Below, piece by piece: positions 22,540 to 34,353 of a stretch of 64,000 nt of DNA (its first letter is position 1; each line of letters opens with the position of its first letter). The notes under the pieces were generated by a model. That model did not search any database, was not told the origin of the DNA, and saw only the letters and a program-made list of their open reading frames with translations. The translations under genes were made by a program, and so were the position numbers. Origin of the DNA: Fragum whitleyi (taxonomy: Eukaryota; Mollusca; Bivalvia; Cardiida; Cardiidae); the NCBI GenBank assembly GCA_948146395.1, contig OX411551.1:48316854-48380853 (forward strand). Reading direction: 5' to 3'.

Positions 22540-23515
22540 TTATAATACAATGCAATACAAAAATTTATTGCATTAAACAATATTACAATGTTTACAGCAA
22601 ATATCAATATAAGTTAGACAAATAAGAGAAGTGCATGGATTAACACAAGAACATATAGTAAACGTGAACATATTTAATCAATTTCTACGAGAAAATGCGT
22701 CATAAAGATATATTTTGCTAAATTTAAAACAACAGACTTCGATTTGTTTGTCATAAGATTCGTAAATTTATGAATTGTAGGCCAAGTATGATAGTATCTT
22801 TTTATATATTTGTTTCTAAGATCGGAGTATTTTGGACAAATAAGTAAAAAGTGAAATTCTGTTTCGACTAAATTTGTAAAATAAATTTGCAAATAAGTAT
22901 GAAATAACAACGAATTTTGTTCAGAATTAATAATCTTAATCTAATATTTTACTATTTGAAATTTTCCTTGTAAAGATAAGGGTGTGCGTCCTAGTTCACC
23001 ATACATTGCTTCTAAGTTTGTAGATTTTCTAACAATTAGTAATTTACGACAAAGTTTCAGAAAAACTGATTCTATTTCCGGCGCGGGGTGACTGCCCCAT
23101 ATTTCTGCGGCATAATGTAGGGCTGGTAACAATATACTATCGAACAGATTTAATTTGTGAGAAATAGGAAGATCAATTTCGTTAAAAATGACAAATAATC
23201 TATGTTGTGAATACGCGGCGCGTTGTGCGATATCCGATTGAGTACGGTTCCATTTTCAATTTTTATAAAGATTGACACCCAGATATTTAAAAAAAAAATG
23301 ACAACTTCCAATCTGGTGTTATTTAAATAAAAGTCATAATTTGTATGTCGACCTTTTTCAAAGATCATGATTTTAGTTTTGTTAACGTTAATGCTTAGTT
23401 TCCAAGTATTACAATATTGTTCAATATCGTTAAGTATTGATTGCAGCGACACCGGGTTTTGTGTGAATACAGCCGCGTCATCAGCAAACAACAGTAAAAA
23501 TAGTTTCATCTATTA
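22540..23515 (-). pseudogene. 5'-truncated non-LTR retrotransposon (LINE) reverse transcriptase remnant
   Basis: A working copy would make a reverse transcriptase/endonuclease for target-primed retrotransposition. On the minus strand the piece starts at about 23509 within the RT palm, with the catalytic FADDAAVF box, then WKLSINVNKTKIMIFEKG (thumb-side motif). Frameshifts follow. 23132-22941 holds LPALHYAAEIWGSHPAPEIE and ELGRTPL, and 22910-22674 holds ETEFHFLLICPKYSDLRNKYI, both typical of the C-terminal part of LINE ORF2. The 3' end (22600-22540) is an AT-rich tail with repeated tgtattgcattgta. The 5' truncation is the usual LINE outcome. It is a dead fragment; the clade is not assigned. 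Confidence 0.85.
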
Positions 23516-23729
23516 AAGTTTTCTCAGGCCCAGACTCATTTTCCCCAAAATTTTAAATCAAAATAAATGTATGAAAATAAAAGATAATATTTATAACTTG
23601 TTATTTACAACAACTGATTAATATCATATTTTATGTTAATACATTAATATTAGTAGTAAAACACAATTACGGCTTTACTCGCAAATTGAAATTGGAGAAA
23701 ATATTGAATTGAGCACGAGAAAAGTTTTA

Positions 23730-24640
23730 TAACCTTGGGCCTAGAGGTAATTACTCCTACACAATTAAAGTCACTGCTAATTAGTATTCGTAAAAATATT
23801 CCTGGGACAGTAAAATTGCCTGTAAATCTAAAGAGGAACTTATGGACATACTGTAAGATTTTAAAGAGAACAGCATTCAGGGGAAGAAATAAGAATATAA
23901 TAATCCTTACTATACCATTATTAAAGCAAATTGGCCGATTCAAATTATTTTGAATTTTGAATTTATAGGTCGCGTTAAGCATTACAAGTAGAGATAGGTC
24001 GCGTTTAGCATTACAAGTAGAGATATGTCTCTGTCAGTACAAGCCGAAGCTCCGTTTCTGGCAGTAAATTTAGGGAGAAGAAAATTTTTACTTATGAGTG
24101 ATGAAGATTCCCTTGAATGTAGAGACCGCTTGATTCCTTATCGTGCGATTGCCAATCAAATTTATTCGATGACTACTAACGACCGATGTATCACATTATT
24201 ATTCATGAAACGGTCGTCAGAAATAGACAAATATTGTCTAAAATTGATTCAATTGAATGTCAAATTCCCCGTGATTAAGGAGATTAATCCCATAGCGTGG
24301 GCTATGAGTATAAATAGGAATTTTTAATTTTCCGTAACTTGTCATCAAAATAAAGCAATCACAAAGACGATACTTTCACTGCTTCCAGTAGGAATAATTG
24401 CCTTGGAACACTGGTGTAGCGCCACAAATAATCTTATGACTTTAATCTCGGACAATCAAGAAAATATTATGTATGACCTTTCTGATCCTTTATCCGAATG
24501 CTACGGAAAGCAAAGTTTGATCATATAAATTTGGTAAAGAAATTGTATGAAACCATTTCCGATTTAAACGACACTATTTCGTTGCCGCAAATGTTGGAGG
24601 ACGTTGAGCAAATCTATGTAAGGTTGACTGTGTTTCTGAG
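23730..24640 (+). pseudogene. Env-like (fusion glycoprotein-type) coding remnant of an LTR retroelement
   Basis: Three open stretches in different frames (23735-23953, 24025-24490 with a stop near 24325, 24498-24640) lie in consecutive order. Their pattern is that of the F-type envelope proteins carried by some gypsy/BEL-like elements of invertebrates: a stretch rich in L/P with a tryptophan-tyrosine pair, then spaced cysteines (about 24118, 24187, 24235), then a Trp and a further cysteine-rich part. This is recognition by eye, not a database match. No gag, protease, RT or integrase and no LTR pair were found nearby, so the fragment is isolated and broken by frameshifts and stops. An alternative is an unrelated host gene remnant. 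Confidence 0.45.
23966..24023 (+). repeat. Two tandem ~29-bp repeats inside the Env-like remnant
   Basis: ataggtcgcgtt(t)a(a/g)cattacaag tagag occurs twice in succession, with a one-base difference in spacing. The duplication contributes to the loss of frame. Confidence 0.8.
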
Positions 24641-24799
24641 TTCAACACGAAAAAATGGTTCCCACGAGACTGAACTAGAGCTACCATATAGGGGTGCAAA
24701 AACACTTACGTCGAACTTACGATTGGAGGCAAGGTCCACTTTTACACAGTTGAGAATCCGGGAAAATAGTGTCGCTCATCTTTATCCTTAAATAGAGTT

Positions 24800-27095
24800 T
24801 TCAGGAGATGAGCGAAACAGAACAAAGCGAAGAGACAAGGCTTTAGCATAAGTGTTTGTGTTATATTATTCGTTATTAATCAAATATTTTCTGGTTAAAG
24901 CTGAATGTTTTTTTCACTTCTAGAAAACGCTTTAATGATCCTTATTCAAAGAAAGTGTCTCTAGATACTGCAATATTGAATATCTTATATAAATGGTAGG
25001 CCTTCCGTTTTTTAGTCGAAACACAAACATATAAACTTATAGGACTGATATCAAGTGTGTAATGATATGTCTATTATGTATTTGTTTCTATAACATTTGC
25101 GTAATTTTGCATTTTTCATTAAATTCCGTGAAGACCGATAACGTTACTGTTTTGTCCGTTGATGATATGCCTCGACGGGCAAACATCTTTGTAAAGGGAG
25201 GTGTGAAATGTTATTAGTTAACGGGTGCTGATTCTTCGATATTTCATGTGTCCGATGAAGGCAAAAACCAGGGAGAGAGTGCTGTTCAATGTTTGACTCC
25301 GGACTAAATAATTGATATTTTGGTATGAAAATGAGGAGTGGTTCTTATATTGGTAGGCATTTTGAATTTGTATAACTAGTCTTGTATTATGCTACTGGGG
25401 AAAGAGAAGAGAACGGTAGGAGAGAAAGCGATTTGGATATGATCGGACAATTGAACGGGAATTTATCTTAATGTTATGTTGTATCGCTATCTTGTAGTCC
25501 GTATATGTAAAGTTGCAACATACAAAATATTTGAAGTTATCGTTAATATCCCATCTATGGAATCCACTTTACGATTTGGTTATCCATGTAATTACATTAC
25601 AAGTAGATTCAGGCCTGTGGAACGAATAAGCTGCTCAGGCAGCCCCGGTTTTACAATTTCGGAGCATTTTTGAGTGATCAATATCAATATAAGTGAGTGT
25701 TGGGAATGAATGATTGGAGTGCTGAGCGACTGATTTTGAATGTTTTATGTCGAGATGAGTGTTCATTTCCATTATGTGATTAAATATAGCATCAGAATCA
25801 TGATGTGTTGGTAAACAGCATAAGTAGGATAAACACGGGAGGTTTTTCCCCTTATTATTGCATAAAATGTACGTTTTAGGGTCGTTATAGGCATACGTCA
25901 AGTGACAAAACCCAATGCGTTTACGGGAGAAAATATGGATTAATAAGTAAAATCACGTGCCGTTAACGCCTGGTTTTATTACTTAGATATTTTCAGTCAG
26001 GGCCTATACACTTTATCAATTTCTTAGTTTATCATTATATAATGTAGAGCATCAATAAAGCCGTCGAACCTATTCCCGCATTAATCTTTGAGACGTCATT
26101 AGTTTACCAAACAACGTCGGTATAAATAAAAGTGACGGTGCAATTTTTCCGACAAATTATCGGTTTAGGAGCAAGTTTTAAAACGTTCCAAAGAACTATT
26201 TTGCCATTTCTGTTTGAAAAAAAGTAATTAAATGCTGTAATCTTTCTTTTTATGCAATAAAAGCGCCAATTAACGTTTTTAAGGCGCTAACATTTGCTAA
26301 CATTAAGGCGCTAACATTTGCAGAGACTCTCAAAATTGCTTAAAGGCCCTCGTGCTTCGCATTTGGACGTTTAACCATTTTTCGGGTCTCTGCAAAAGTT
26401 AACGCCCTACAAACGTGAATTAACCCCATAGTAAAACATTTAGTGTAGAACATTACAAAAATACCAAGAACATTACCAAAAATAAAGTAACGGGTGCTGT
26501 ATTTAATCCCAATCCCTTGTCTATTTGTGATAATCCGTTTTGATAACAACAAGTCCGAAGTACAAATGATAACATCCTGTCAACATGAATTAAGGAGAAT
26601 CTGTGATAACAATGAAATTGTAAGCTATTAGCGATTCAGCTGGTCTTAACGGCCAGTTATTATGATAAGGGGGGTTTAAACAGCAATTCCGTTATACCAC
26701 AGCGAAATTAACTTATTAATGAGATTCGAGTCCTGGAAATTATTTGAGAGATGAAGAAGATATTTGTTGGTTTCGTGGAGGTAAAAACTTTTTCCTCATC
26801 ACGAGCATGTATGAATCCGCTTCGGGTATTTATAGATGATCGGGATTAGGTTTTTAGTTTCATACCTCCATAAAATCAACAAAAACTTTCTTCATATCTT
26901 ATAATTTTATGTCATGCAGCAATAATGTATAAAGATTTATCAATAAAAACACATATTTCGTATGGGACTACCTTGTGAAGAAGCGTACAACATTGCTGAG
27001 TACTCATATTTTTTTCAGGAAAAAACAACTTTTCAGCCATCAAATTACATAAAATCATACTAAGTTGAGATCATGAATATCTCGCTCACATACTG
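24800..27095. other. Non-coding stretch with small inverted repeats
   Basis: No gene is recognised. About 25640-25760 carries family K motifs (gaatgaatgattggagtgctgagcg). 26281-26410 has inverted ends ggcgctaacatttgcagaga / tctctgcaaaagttaacgcc. 26750-26905 has inverted ends gaagaagatatttgttggtt...ggaggta / tacctcca...tcaacaaaaactttcttc. These are probable small MITEs without confirmed target duplications. Confidence 0.4.
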
Positions 27096-27399
27096 TTAGA
27101 AATATCGTGAAATTGACAAGATGAATGATTTTGGAATGAAATTGAATGAGTGTGAAGAGCGAGTTTTGAATGACATTCAGGGGAGGTAAATCAATATCGC
27201 TAATTTTGTTCAAAATGAACAAAATAAGCTCTATATATTACCTCTCTTAAAAAAATATACGCACTTTTCTATTTGTGTGTCTTCATGGAACTATCAGACA
27301 CTTTAAAATCCACACCAGCAAGTAAAATTGTAGAATAATTTGACGAACTTGAATTAGTAGTTGACTGTCTTGGCCGTTTTCATTTTTTCCCTACACATT

Positions 27400-27655
27400 T
27401 TAGAGCGTTTTAAGCGATTTGAGTGAGTTTTTGGAATGAATGAATGGTGTGCTGAGTGAGCGATTTAGAATGGTATTTATCGAAATGAGCGTCAATTTCC
27501 TGATGTTTTTCAAGTGTACCCACTTGACTGTTGGTACAGTTAAAAACATCGTGAAATTGACATTCATCTCAATCAAAACCATTCTAAATCGCTCACTCAG
27601 CGATCCAATCAGTCTTTCCAAACACTCACTCATATCATTCAAAAACGCTCAAACC
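27400..27655. repeat. Family K palindromic repeat
   Basis: gagcgttttaagcg..tgagtgag..gaatgaatga..gagcgatttagaatggt on the left is mirrored by accattctaaatcgctc..ctcactcat..cattcaaaaacgctc on the right, giving a ~250-bp foldback with ttaaaaacatcgtgaaattgac near the middle. Related pieces occur at about 27105-27190, 28565-28660, 32075-32495, 25640-25760 and 36960-37100. Open frames on both strands here are products of the palindrome. Confidence 0.6.
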
Positions 27656-28164
27656 CATTGAAAAATGTAGAATCAAAAACGTCATTCAAAAAAAATCTTG
27701 ATAGAGAAAAATCGCGACCCACACTCGACGCCTGTTCGGTTACGTACGAGACCCCAACCCCGGGGGCCCATTTTACTAAACTTCTCACGAAAAAAAAAAT
27801 AGTAAGTCAGAATCACAAATCGTATGTGGCCATTCATTCATCTTTAGATTCTGCTTTGCAATATATCATTGGAAGACGATTCCAATGAGATGATGCATGG
27901 AAAAAGTGCATATTTTGTAATTACTGTAGAAGCAACTTTATTTTTTGACTATCGTAAGATGTTTAGTACAGCGGCCCACCGTTCAGGTACTAACGAGACC
28001 GAAGCCCCGGTTATGAAGTATAATTATTTCGGTTGTTGTCCCCTGAAATCAGTTGACCTACAGTATTCAAAATTAAAACTCTCTAATATGTAATGATTCA
28101 AAACCAGAATATAACTGGAATATAGAGGATGTTGAATGAGTGGCCATGGAATACCGAATTTTTT
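27656..28164. other. Non-coding stretch
   Basis: No gene is recognised. Confidence 0.3.
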
Positions 28165-28505
28165 AAACGAGTCATCTATAAACAGATAAAAACGAGGCTG
28201 CGCCGACGAGTTTAATAAATTTGATGTTTCATGAGCACAAATTTTATATCTTATTTATAATATGACCCGAATTTTGGTGATAAAACGATAAAATTACGGT
28301 ATTTATCGATTCATGTTATTCCGCGAAACATATAACGCCGTTTGAAAAATGACGTCAGCAGATCCATTATGACGTCATTTTCCTAACAAAAATACAATGT
28401 TGTTCTTCGTTCTTAGCTCATTTGCATAGTTATTCCACTAGTGTTATAACACTCGTGTAATATCAAAAATATTCAACGGGTTTATTTCACTCCCGCGACG
28501 TAGGT
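28165..28505 (+). repeat. Family G repeat, most continuous copy
   Basis: It contains aaacgaggctgcgccgacgag, gtttcatgagcacaaatt, atgacgtcagcagatcc and attccactagtg, shared with 14590-15650 (minus) and 44115-44410 (plus). No protein is recognised. It carries paired TGACGTCA-like sites (near 28350 and 28372), which may be chance. Confidence 0.55.
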
Positions 28506-29404
28506 CATATTATAAAATTGAAGAATATTTTGATCAGCCCTGCACGTGTAATTGCAGATTTAAGAACATTGTGGAATTGATAAGGGGAATGAATTTTGAA
28601 TTGTTTTGAAATGATATTAAATGAGTGTGTGGAGCGATTTTTAAATGAAATTGAAGGAAGGTCACCCAATATCGATAATGGCATCCAAATCGGACGAACT
28701 TATCATTATTTTATCATCAACCCTTTAAAAATCTTGGATCTTGTAAAAGTCGACACTACCAAATTATTACCAGCATAACAAAACAAAATGATTTAGTTTC
28801 AGTTGTGTCTGTCAATATTCATGCGTTCTGATTGGCTAAAATTATGGTTTTATTTTTCAATGAAAACATTTTTGAGAACACAGCGGAATTGAAAGCCTCC
28901 CGAAAGATTCTTATGGAAAAACCTTTACATTTTTGCTTCTTGATATTAAACTATAAGAAATGAAGTGAATTATGTTGATTTATGTTGATGGAGGTATTTT
29001 CAATAGGAATCCTCCGTAAACACTGAAATGGTCACGAGGTCGGAAATGTTGCGGAACTATTACGTATTCACTACCTTTAGCAAATGATTTGATCGATTTG
29101 ATTAAAGTTGTGAACCATTGAGAACGGTCAGAATGACTGTTAGTTTCACAATGTTTCTTACTGTACCTGCAAAGTGGGGTACACTTTGAAACTAAACACA
29201 CACGTTTTTTGAGTCATGAATTTGAACATCTGGGTGTTTCCAAATTAGCCACAAATGTGTGTCTTTTCTTAAGATTTTATCGAATTTTGCGATATTGTGA
29301 CCAATTTTTATGGAAAATGGACAAAAACAATTATATAATAATTGTGAAATGGCTACCGGATAAAACAGCATCGGCAAAGCGTGAGCCAACCGAAATACGG
29401 ATGT
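28506..29404. other. Non-coding stretch with repeat fragments
   Basis: 28565-28660 has family K motifs. 28983-29086 ends with gttgcggaactattacg..tcactacctt, a partial minus-strand copy of the GGTAGTGG MITE. No gene is seen. Confidence 0.45.
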
Positions 29405-29835
29405 GAGCTATTTTGATCACTCACCGTCCATCCACCGTCCGTTCATCTGACCGTCCGTCAATATCTTCTTGAAACAGCATCTCCTAAACCCCTGGGCCAA
29501 TCAATCTGAAACTTAGTATGGATATTCCTTTGGTAAAGCTCTACCAACGTTGTTAAAAGAATCTGAATCAATCGAAAACTCTGGTTATCATTGAAATCAA
29601 AAGGAGGGAACTCTTGGAAAAAATAGCCGATTAAACTTAAACTTTGGATGCTTCTACGGCGAAGCTTTACCGATGTTGTTAAAAGAATTTATTTCTAACG
29701 AAAAGTCTAGTTGCAATGGTAACACGACAACACTTCTCAACAATGTGGTCATTAAGTATATTAAGTTTCAAATTGTTAGCACTTATGCTTTTGAAGATAT
29801 GCTCCAGACAAAAACGAAATGCAAAAACAACAAAA
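29405..29835 (+). repeat. Type A-related element, degraded
   Basis: A gtgagctattttgatcactc start is followed by ccgtccatccaccgtccg and cores with aaacccctgggccaatcaat and aagctctaccaacgttgtta, like 59860-59930. No canonical 3' end. Confidence 0.55.
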
Positions 29836-30594
29836 AGTAGGCCTAATTTGTTTTTTCATTAATAGATAAGAATAATAATTTCGCAAGTGAGCTCTGTCCA
29901 CACAATAAATCGGCTTTTAATATCTGATCATTTTGTCTTAAAAATTTTTCGTAACCTACTTACAACGCATGGTTGGAGAGTGAGTGGGGTAAGCATTAAT
30001 TCTGGTGAAAACCCGCCTGAAAGAGAATAAAACTTGGAAATTAGATCTTAGCGACGATTGGCAAGTTACAGTAGATTCGGCAATTATCAAGTGGGCTTTC
30101 ATACCATCATTTTCCTTTTAGAGATTTAGCTTTTAAGATGCTATTTTGAGCGTATGCAGAAGTCATAATTGCAGCAAGATTTGTTAATAATTTATGTGCT
30201 TGTGAAAAACAGATCGTCCGCTATTTTCAAGCAACAATACAAATTTATGTCGGTATCTTGCGAGCAAATGCAAAAACGCATGGTAAGTAGCACCAGTTAT
30301 TGAAATTCTATCGAAAAACTGTTCAAAGCAGCTTAAACAGTTTAAAAAGCATCCTTCGATTTTCAGGAACAGTTTGAAGTTGTAATGATGGCACAGCGTC
30401 TACTTTCAATGGCTTGTATCCGTAGAACCACTTTTCGCTGATAATGTTCCTACTTAACATTTGACGTCATCAAAAATTTTAAGGTTTTGAAACGATTTAT
30501 TGCTAGTTGCTGAAGTGTTTGTGAATGCTCATTGAAATTGTCAACAAAACTTTCAGACTCCGCAAGCTTAGGGAACACGTTTACTTAACCCTTT
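29836..30594. other. Non-coding stretch
   Basis: No gene or repeat is recognised. Confidence 0.3.
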
Positions 30595-30598
30595 GATG

Positions 30599-30809
30599 TT
30601 TAATCCCTGCTTTTTACGTGCCTGTGATTTAATAATTGAGAAAACATTTTAAAAAAAGAAGAAATTGCTTCTGACAAGCAATTTCTTCTTTTTTCACAAT
30701 CTTTTCTACCCTACTGAATGGTTATTTTTCAAATTAAAGCCACCTTTAATTTTCGTCTGCAAAACCTTTGAATTTGGACAGGTCCAAAATTTTGTAAAAC
30801 AGGAAAGGG
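30599..30809. mobile_element. TTAA MITE with internal hairpin, copy 3
   Basis: TTAA flanks at 30595-30598 and 30810-30813; ends CCCTTTGATGTTT and AAACAGGAAAGGG. The hairpin aagaagaaattgctt/aagcaatttcttctt is intact, while scattered substitutions occur elsewhere. Confidence 0.8.
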
Positions 30810-30959
30810 TTAAAAGACGTTGCTACGGAAAGGAACATGGAACCCAACAGTCAAAACATCCGTCTAGAACAGAAAGTCGGTTTTCACAGGTACTAAAATG
30901 CACAATGCAATAAAGTCATAAACGGTTAAGTTATTAACATAAATATAAACATAAATATT

Positions 30960-31110
30960 TGTGGACGTTTCTTTTGGGGCTAAGTACATAAGTTCGTTCC
31001 AAGTTCCTGGCACTTACCGTTTGGGAGATATGCTCCGGAAAAAATGTGTTGGGCGGACAGACAGACGGACGGGTAGATTGACGGGCGGAATCGAGCAAAC
31101 CTTGTGGGGA
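30960..31110 (-). repeat. Pearl-style microsatellite fragment
   Basis: A GACG/GACA tract (ggcggacagacagacggacgg, about 31050-31075) is preceded by core-like text (gatatgctccgg). On the minus strand this is the microsatellite-plus-core order of the Helentron-like families, with both ends lost. Confidence 0.4.
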
Positions 31111-31553
31111 ACTAATAAGGTACATTTTCTTTACAAAAGGGGGTGTTATTCGATGTCTTTCTGCTTCTCAAGATATGGTATTCCATTGCGTTTCGAATCG
31201 GTTTTTAAGTTGGAATGCGGAGCAATTCCAACTTAGATTTAACAAAACCGCAAAATGAACACAAGATAATTTCATTTCGGGTTTCTTGAGAACACATATC
31301 ACGTGAACAGGATGTGAATACACTTCGGCCTATTTTGTATATATCTCAACTTGACAAAGACATACAGTTTATTTCATGAAAAAGTAATAATGCTGTATAA
31401 TTACACAACTATCATTCACGTATATTATCAACACGCTAATTTATGTTTTAAACGATATTTATTGAAAATCGCCTACGAATAATTAGTATCATTTTTGCAT
31501 TACTATATTTGGAAATCATGTGATAAGTCAAGTCCAAAAAGATCAGCAATTAA

Positions 31554-31690
31554 CAATAGCACTAGCCGATCACGTGATCTGCTTATTTGGTAATGTCGCG
31601 ATCTGTTTTCTCAGTATTGTAGCAATAGCACAGACAAATCAAGTGATCTGCTTATTTGGTAAGGTCGCGACCTATTTTTGTAGAATTATG
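31554..31690 (+). repeat. Two-copy ~69-bp tandem repeat
   Basis: caatagcac starts at 31554 and 31623; both copies share tgatctgcttatttggtaa and gtcgcga. The surrounding 31111-32074 shows no gene. Confidence 0.7.
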
Positions 31691-32074
31691 CTATAGCTTC
31701 TTTTAAAGGTATAGTTTCTCATTCTGAACGACCTTCTTTGACAAGTTGTTATATTGTAAATTTCTGTCTAAGCTACGAAATAAAAATCTTTTCTTAAAGT
31801 GATGATACACTTTTAAAGTTAGTAAATATTTTTGCAACATTTTGTCGGGTTTTTTTGTCATATTGCAGTTATCTACATGAATGTTTCAATGTAAAAACCC
31901 AATACTCATCCTCATAAACCCTTGCCACCATATCTTTAATTGAATTATGAATATCTTTGCCCAATTGCATTTATCACCAAGACAATTTGCCATTTAAACA
32001 AACCCAACTAGTTCAAATTGTTTTCTTCATATTCTTACACATCAACACGTTTAAGAGCACCACCATACAGTTAG

Positions 32075-32495
32075 TTACATCGTGAAATTGACATACATCT
32101 CAATATAAAACATTCTTAATCGCTCACTTAGCGCTCCATTGATTCATTCCAAACACTCACTCAAACCATTCAAAACCGCTCAAAGTTATTAAAAAATAAG
32201 ATCAACAATGTACATTCAAAATGAATTAAGCAAGAACCAATTCGTGATTTCCCTGACACAATTGAAATTTAAAGCGTCTGATTGGTTCTTGACGATAAAC
32301 AAAGCTATTGATTGAACTTTAATGCATATTTTATATAGGTTTTATATATAGCTAATTTTGTTCATCCTGAACAAACTAAGCGACACTGGATTCCCTCCCT
32401 AAAATTTCACTCAAAACTCGCTCCGCTCACTCATTCAACATCATGCCTAATTCATTCCAAAATCGTTCATCTTATCAATTTCACGATGTTTTTGA
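32075..32495. repeat. Family K element with inverted ends
   Basis: acatcgtgaaattgacat at the left is inverted at the right (tatcaatttcacgatgt). Inside are gctcact, cattccaa and cactcaaa motifs on both sides. It may be a complete non-autonomous element of family K. Confidence 0.55.
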
Positions 32496-32499
32496 CTGT

Positions 32500-32928
32500 A
32501 CCCCCAACTCAGAAGTACAGTAGCATAATAATGATTTCATCATGTCTGTCTCTCAGTCCATTGACCTTTTGCTTTCCGCTCGATAAACGGAGAAGCAATT
32601 GACCTGCAATAACAAAACTTTACACAAAAATTGCCCATGATCCAAAGAAATGTCTTATTGTTTCGGGGTCAGACATGTCACGGTCATCAGTAAATTTAAA
32701 CAGTAAAGAGTTTCCACTCTAACTGAACAACCAATTGACCCAAATCATAAAATTTGTCAATGACCCGAGAAAGTGTCCAATTTTTGAGTCAGAAAGGTCG
32801 AAATCACAATTGAACTTCATCCAAAAATTGTCTTTAGATACCAACTCATGAAGTAAAGACTTCCCTGCGAAAATATCTTTTTATCACGGACAAATCACTT
32901 GTTGAGGACCACTTTGCGACACTTCTAA
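32500..32928 (+). mobile_element. Type D element, degraded copy
   Basis: It starts gtacccccaactcagaagtacag and ends ctttgcgacacttctaatt, matching the ends of the copies at 11081 and 14850 with substitutions. tgtctgtctctcagtcc is the decayed microsatellite. Confidence 0.65.
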
Positions 32929-33057
32929 TTAAAAATGTAATATATAACTCGAATGGAGCGGAATTCATTTGAAAAAATAGTATGAAAACTGTTTTGAGTG
33001 AATAAGTGTTCCCCTGTGCGTTTATTAGTCGGCTGTATGTTCCGTATTATTTTCTTC

Positions 33058-33420
33058 TTTTTTAGCTCACCTGAGCACAACGTGCTCAAGGAGAGCTTTT
33101 AGGATCATCCTGACTCCGTCGTCCGTCGTCAAATTTCTTAAGACTTCTTCTTCTCCTAAACCCCTCGGCCAATTTAAGTGAAATTTTGCCAGAATGTGAC
33201 CCTCTTCAAAATTATCGCTATATTCTCATTGGCCAATAAATATGGGAATGGCAGGGCGGGGCTTATTTTGAGCCTATAATCATTGAACGACATCCCCTCC
33301 TGAACCACTGAGCAGATTTCAATCAAACTTTACAAGAATGTTCCTTTGATGACCCCCTTCAAATATTGTTGGCAAAATTGTCATTAGCCCATAAATTTGG
33401 GCGTGTCAGGCCTGTATAGC
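33058..33420 (+). mobile_element. Type A element, 5' part
   Basis: The 5' hairpin agctcacctgagcacaacgtgctcaaggagagct is followed by ccgtcgtccgtcgtc (33117-33131) and core units like those at 10280-10520 (gaacgacatcccctcctgaacc, aatatgggaatggcaggg). It breaks off before any 3' end. Confidence 0.75.
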
Positions 33421-33462
33421 GATTCGGAGGTTTAAGCGTCTCTCGTTGTTGAAATACATTGA

Positions 33463-33700
33463 TTTATATACGCCCGTCAAAAAACGAGACGTATTATGTG
33501 ATCACCTGTGGTGGGCGGGAGGCGTCAGCTTCGTTAGTAGCTTGGGGTCATCATCTCTTGAACGCATTCCAACTTATCAGTACTTTCAGTACTTTGATTG
33601 TAGTCTGCAGGCTTTGAGATGCGCGCCTTTTCCTTTACGTGAATCGTATGATCACAAGATGGCCTGATTAAACAATCAATCCCATTATGAAGCCATTTCC
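33463..33700 (+). repeat. Type B element 5' fragment
   Basis: tatacgcccgtcaaaaaacgagacgtattatgtgatcacc matches the start of the type B element at 52370. Only the 5' region is recognisable. Confidence 0.55.
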
Positions 33701-33799
33701 AACATTCATACCGCACTTCTGATTCAGACTTCCGATAACTTCATATTTTCAGCTTTGTGATTTTTCAACCTTAGTCTTAACATAGTTCATATCCAAAAT

Positions 33800-34353
33800 A
33801 AAATAGCATATTTGACAAAACATTATTGTATTTATAGAAATCAAACAATTGTCTTTAGTGTCCCGCATTACTGTTTTTACTTATTAATACTTATTTTTTG
33901 GTATGGACCGCGTTGAATTTGTGTCTATCTGGGGATGTGCATCCAAATCCAGGTCCTCTATCTTCCGGTAATTTAAATGATTCCACGGTACATGATCTAT
34001 GGTTTTCTAAAATATCCAAATCATCATTCTACGATACACGGCAATGCACAAAGTATTAAAAACAAAATCGATACCTTTACGTCAGAATTCTCTAGCTTTG
34101 ATACTATACTTTGCAATTGCGTGTAAATTTCACAAAGTCCTAGATACGCCTATGGTAATTATCACGAACTTCGATCTGCTCTTGCGAATTTCGATTGGAC
34201 TACTTTATTAGACGACAATAATAATGCATATGTTTTCAGTTTTACAAATAAATTCATTCCCACAGCAAAACAGTTTATACCAAATAAAGTTATTAATGTT
34301 AAGCCTTATGAACCTGCGTGGCTGACGAAGTAAAACATTAAGTAAGACAGATA
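33800..34353 (+). pseudogene. LINE ORF2, N-terminal part, split by the foldback element
   Basis: Decayed non-LTR retrotransposon coding sequence. At 33913-33957 the frame reads LNLCLSGDVHPNPGP, a 2A-like motif often found upstream of the endonuclease in such ORFs. The next part (about 34050-34130, NAQSIKNKID...FDTIL) matches the start of the apurinic-type endonuclease. Most of the endonuclease is then missing, and at 34140-34353 the linker toward the RT appears (ELRSALANFDW, KPYEPAWLTK). Stops are frequent. The reading resumes at 39006 after the inserted element. It is a dead copy with an internal deletion; clade not assigned (CR1/jockey-like by feel). Confidence 0.75.
33931..33957 (+). other. 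2A-like motif GDVHPNPGP in the LINE remnant
   Basis: Canonical 2A peptides end D-V/I-E-x-N-P-G-P; here H replaces E. In living elements such motifs may cause ribosome skipping, but this copy is broken. Confidence 0.6.

Noticed and set aside
28350..28380. TGACGTCA pair as CRE regulatory sites
   Set aside because: They lie in a dispersed repeat with no gene near; probably chance or repeat-derived.
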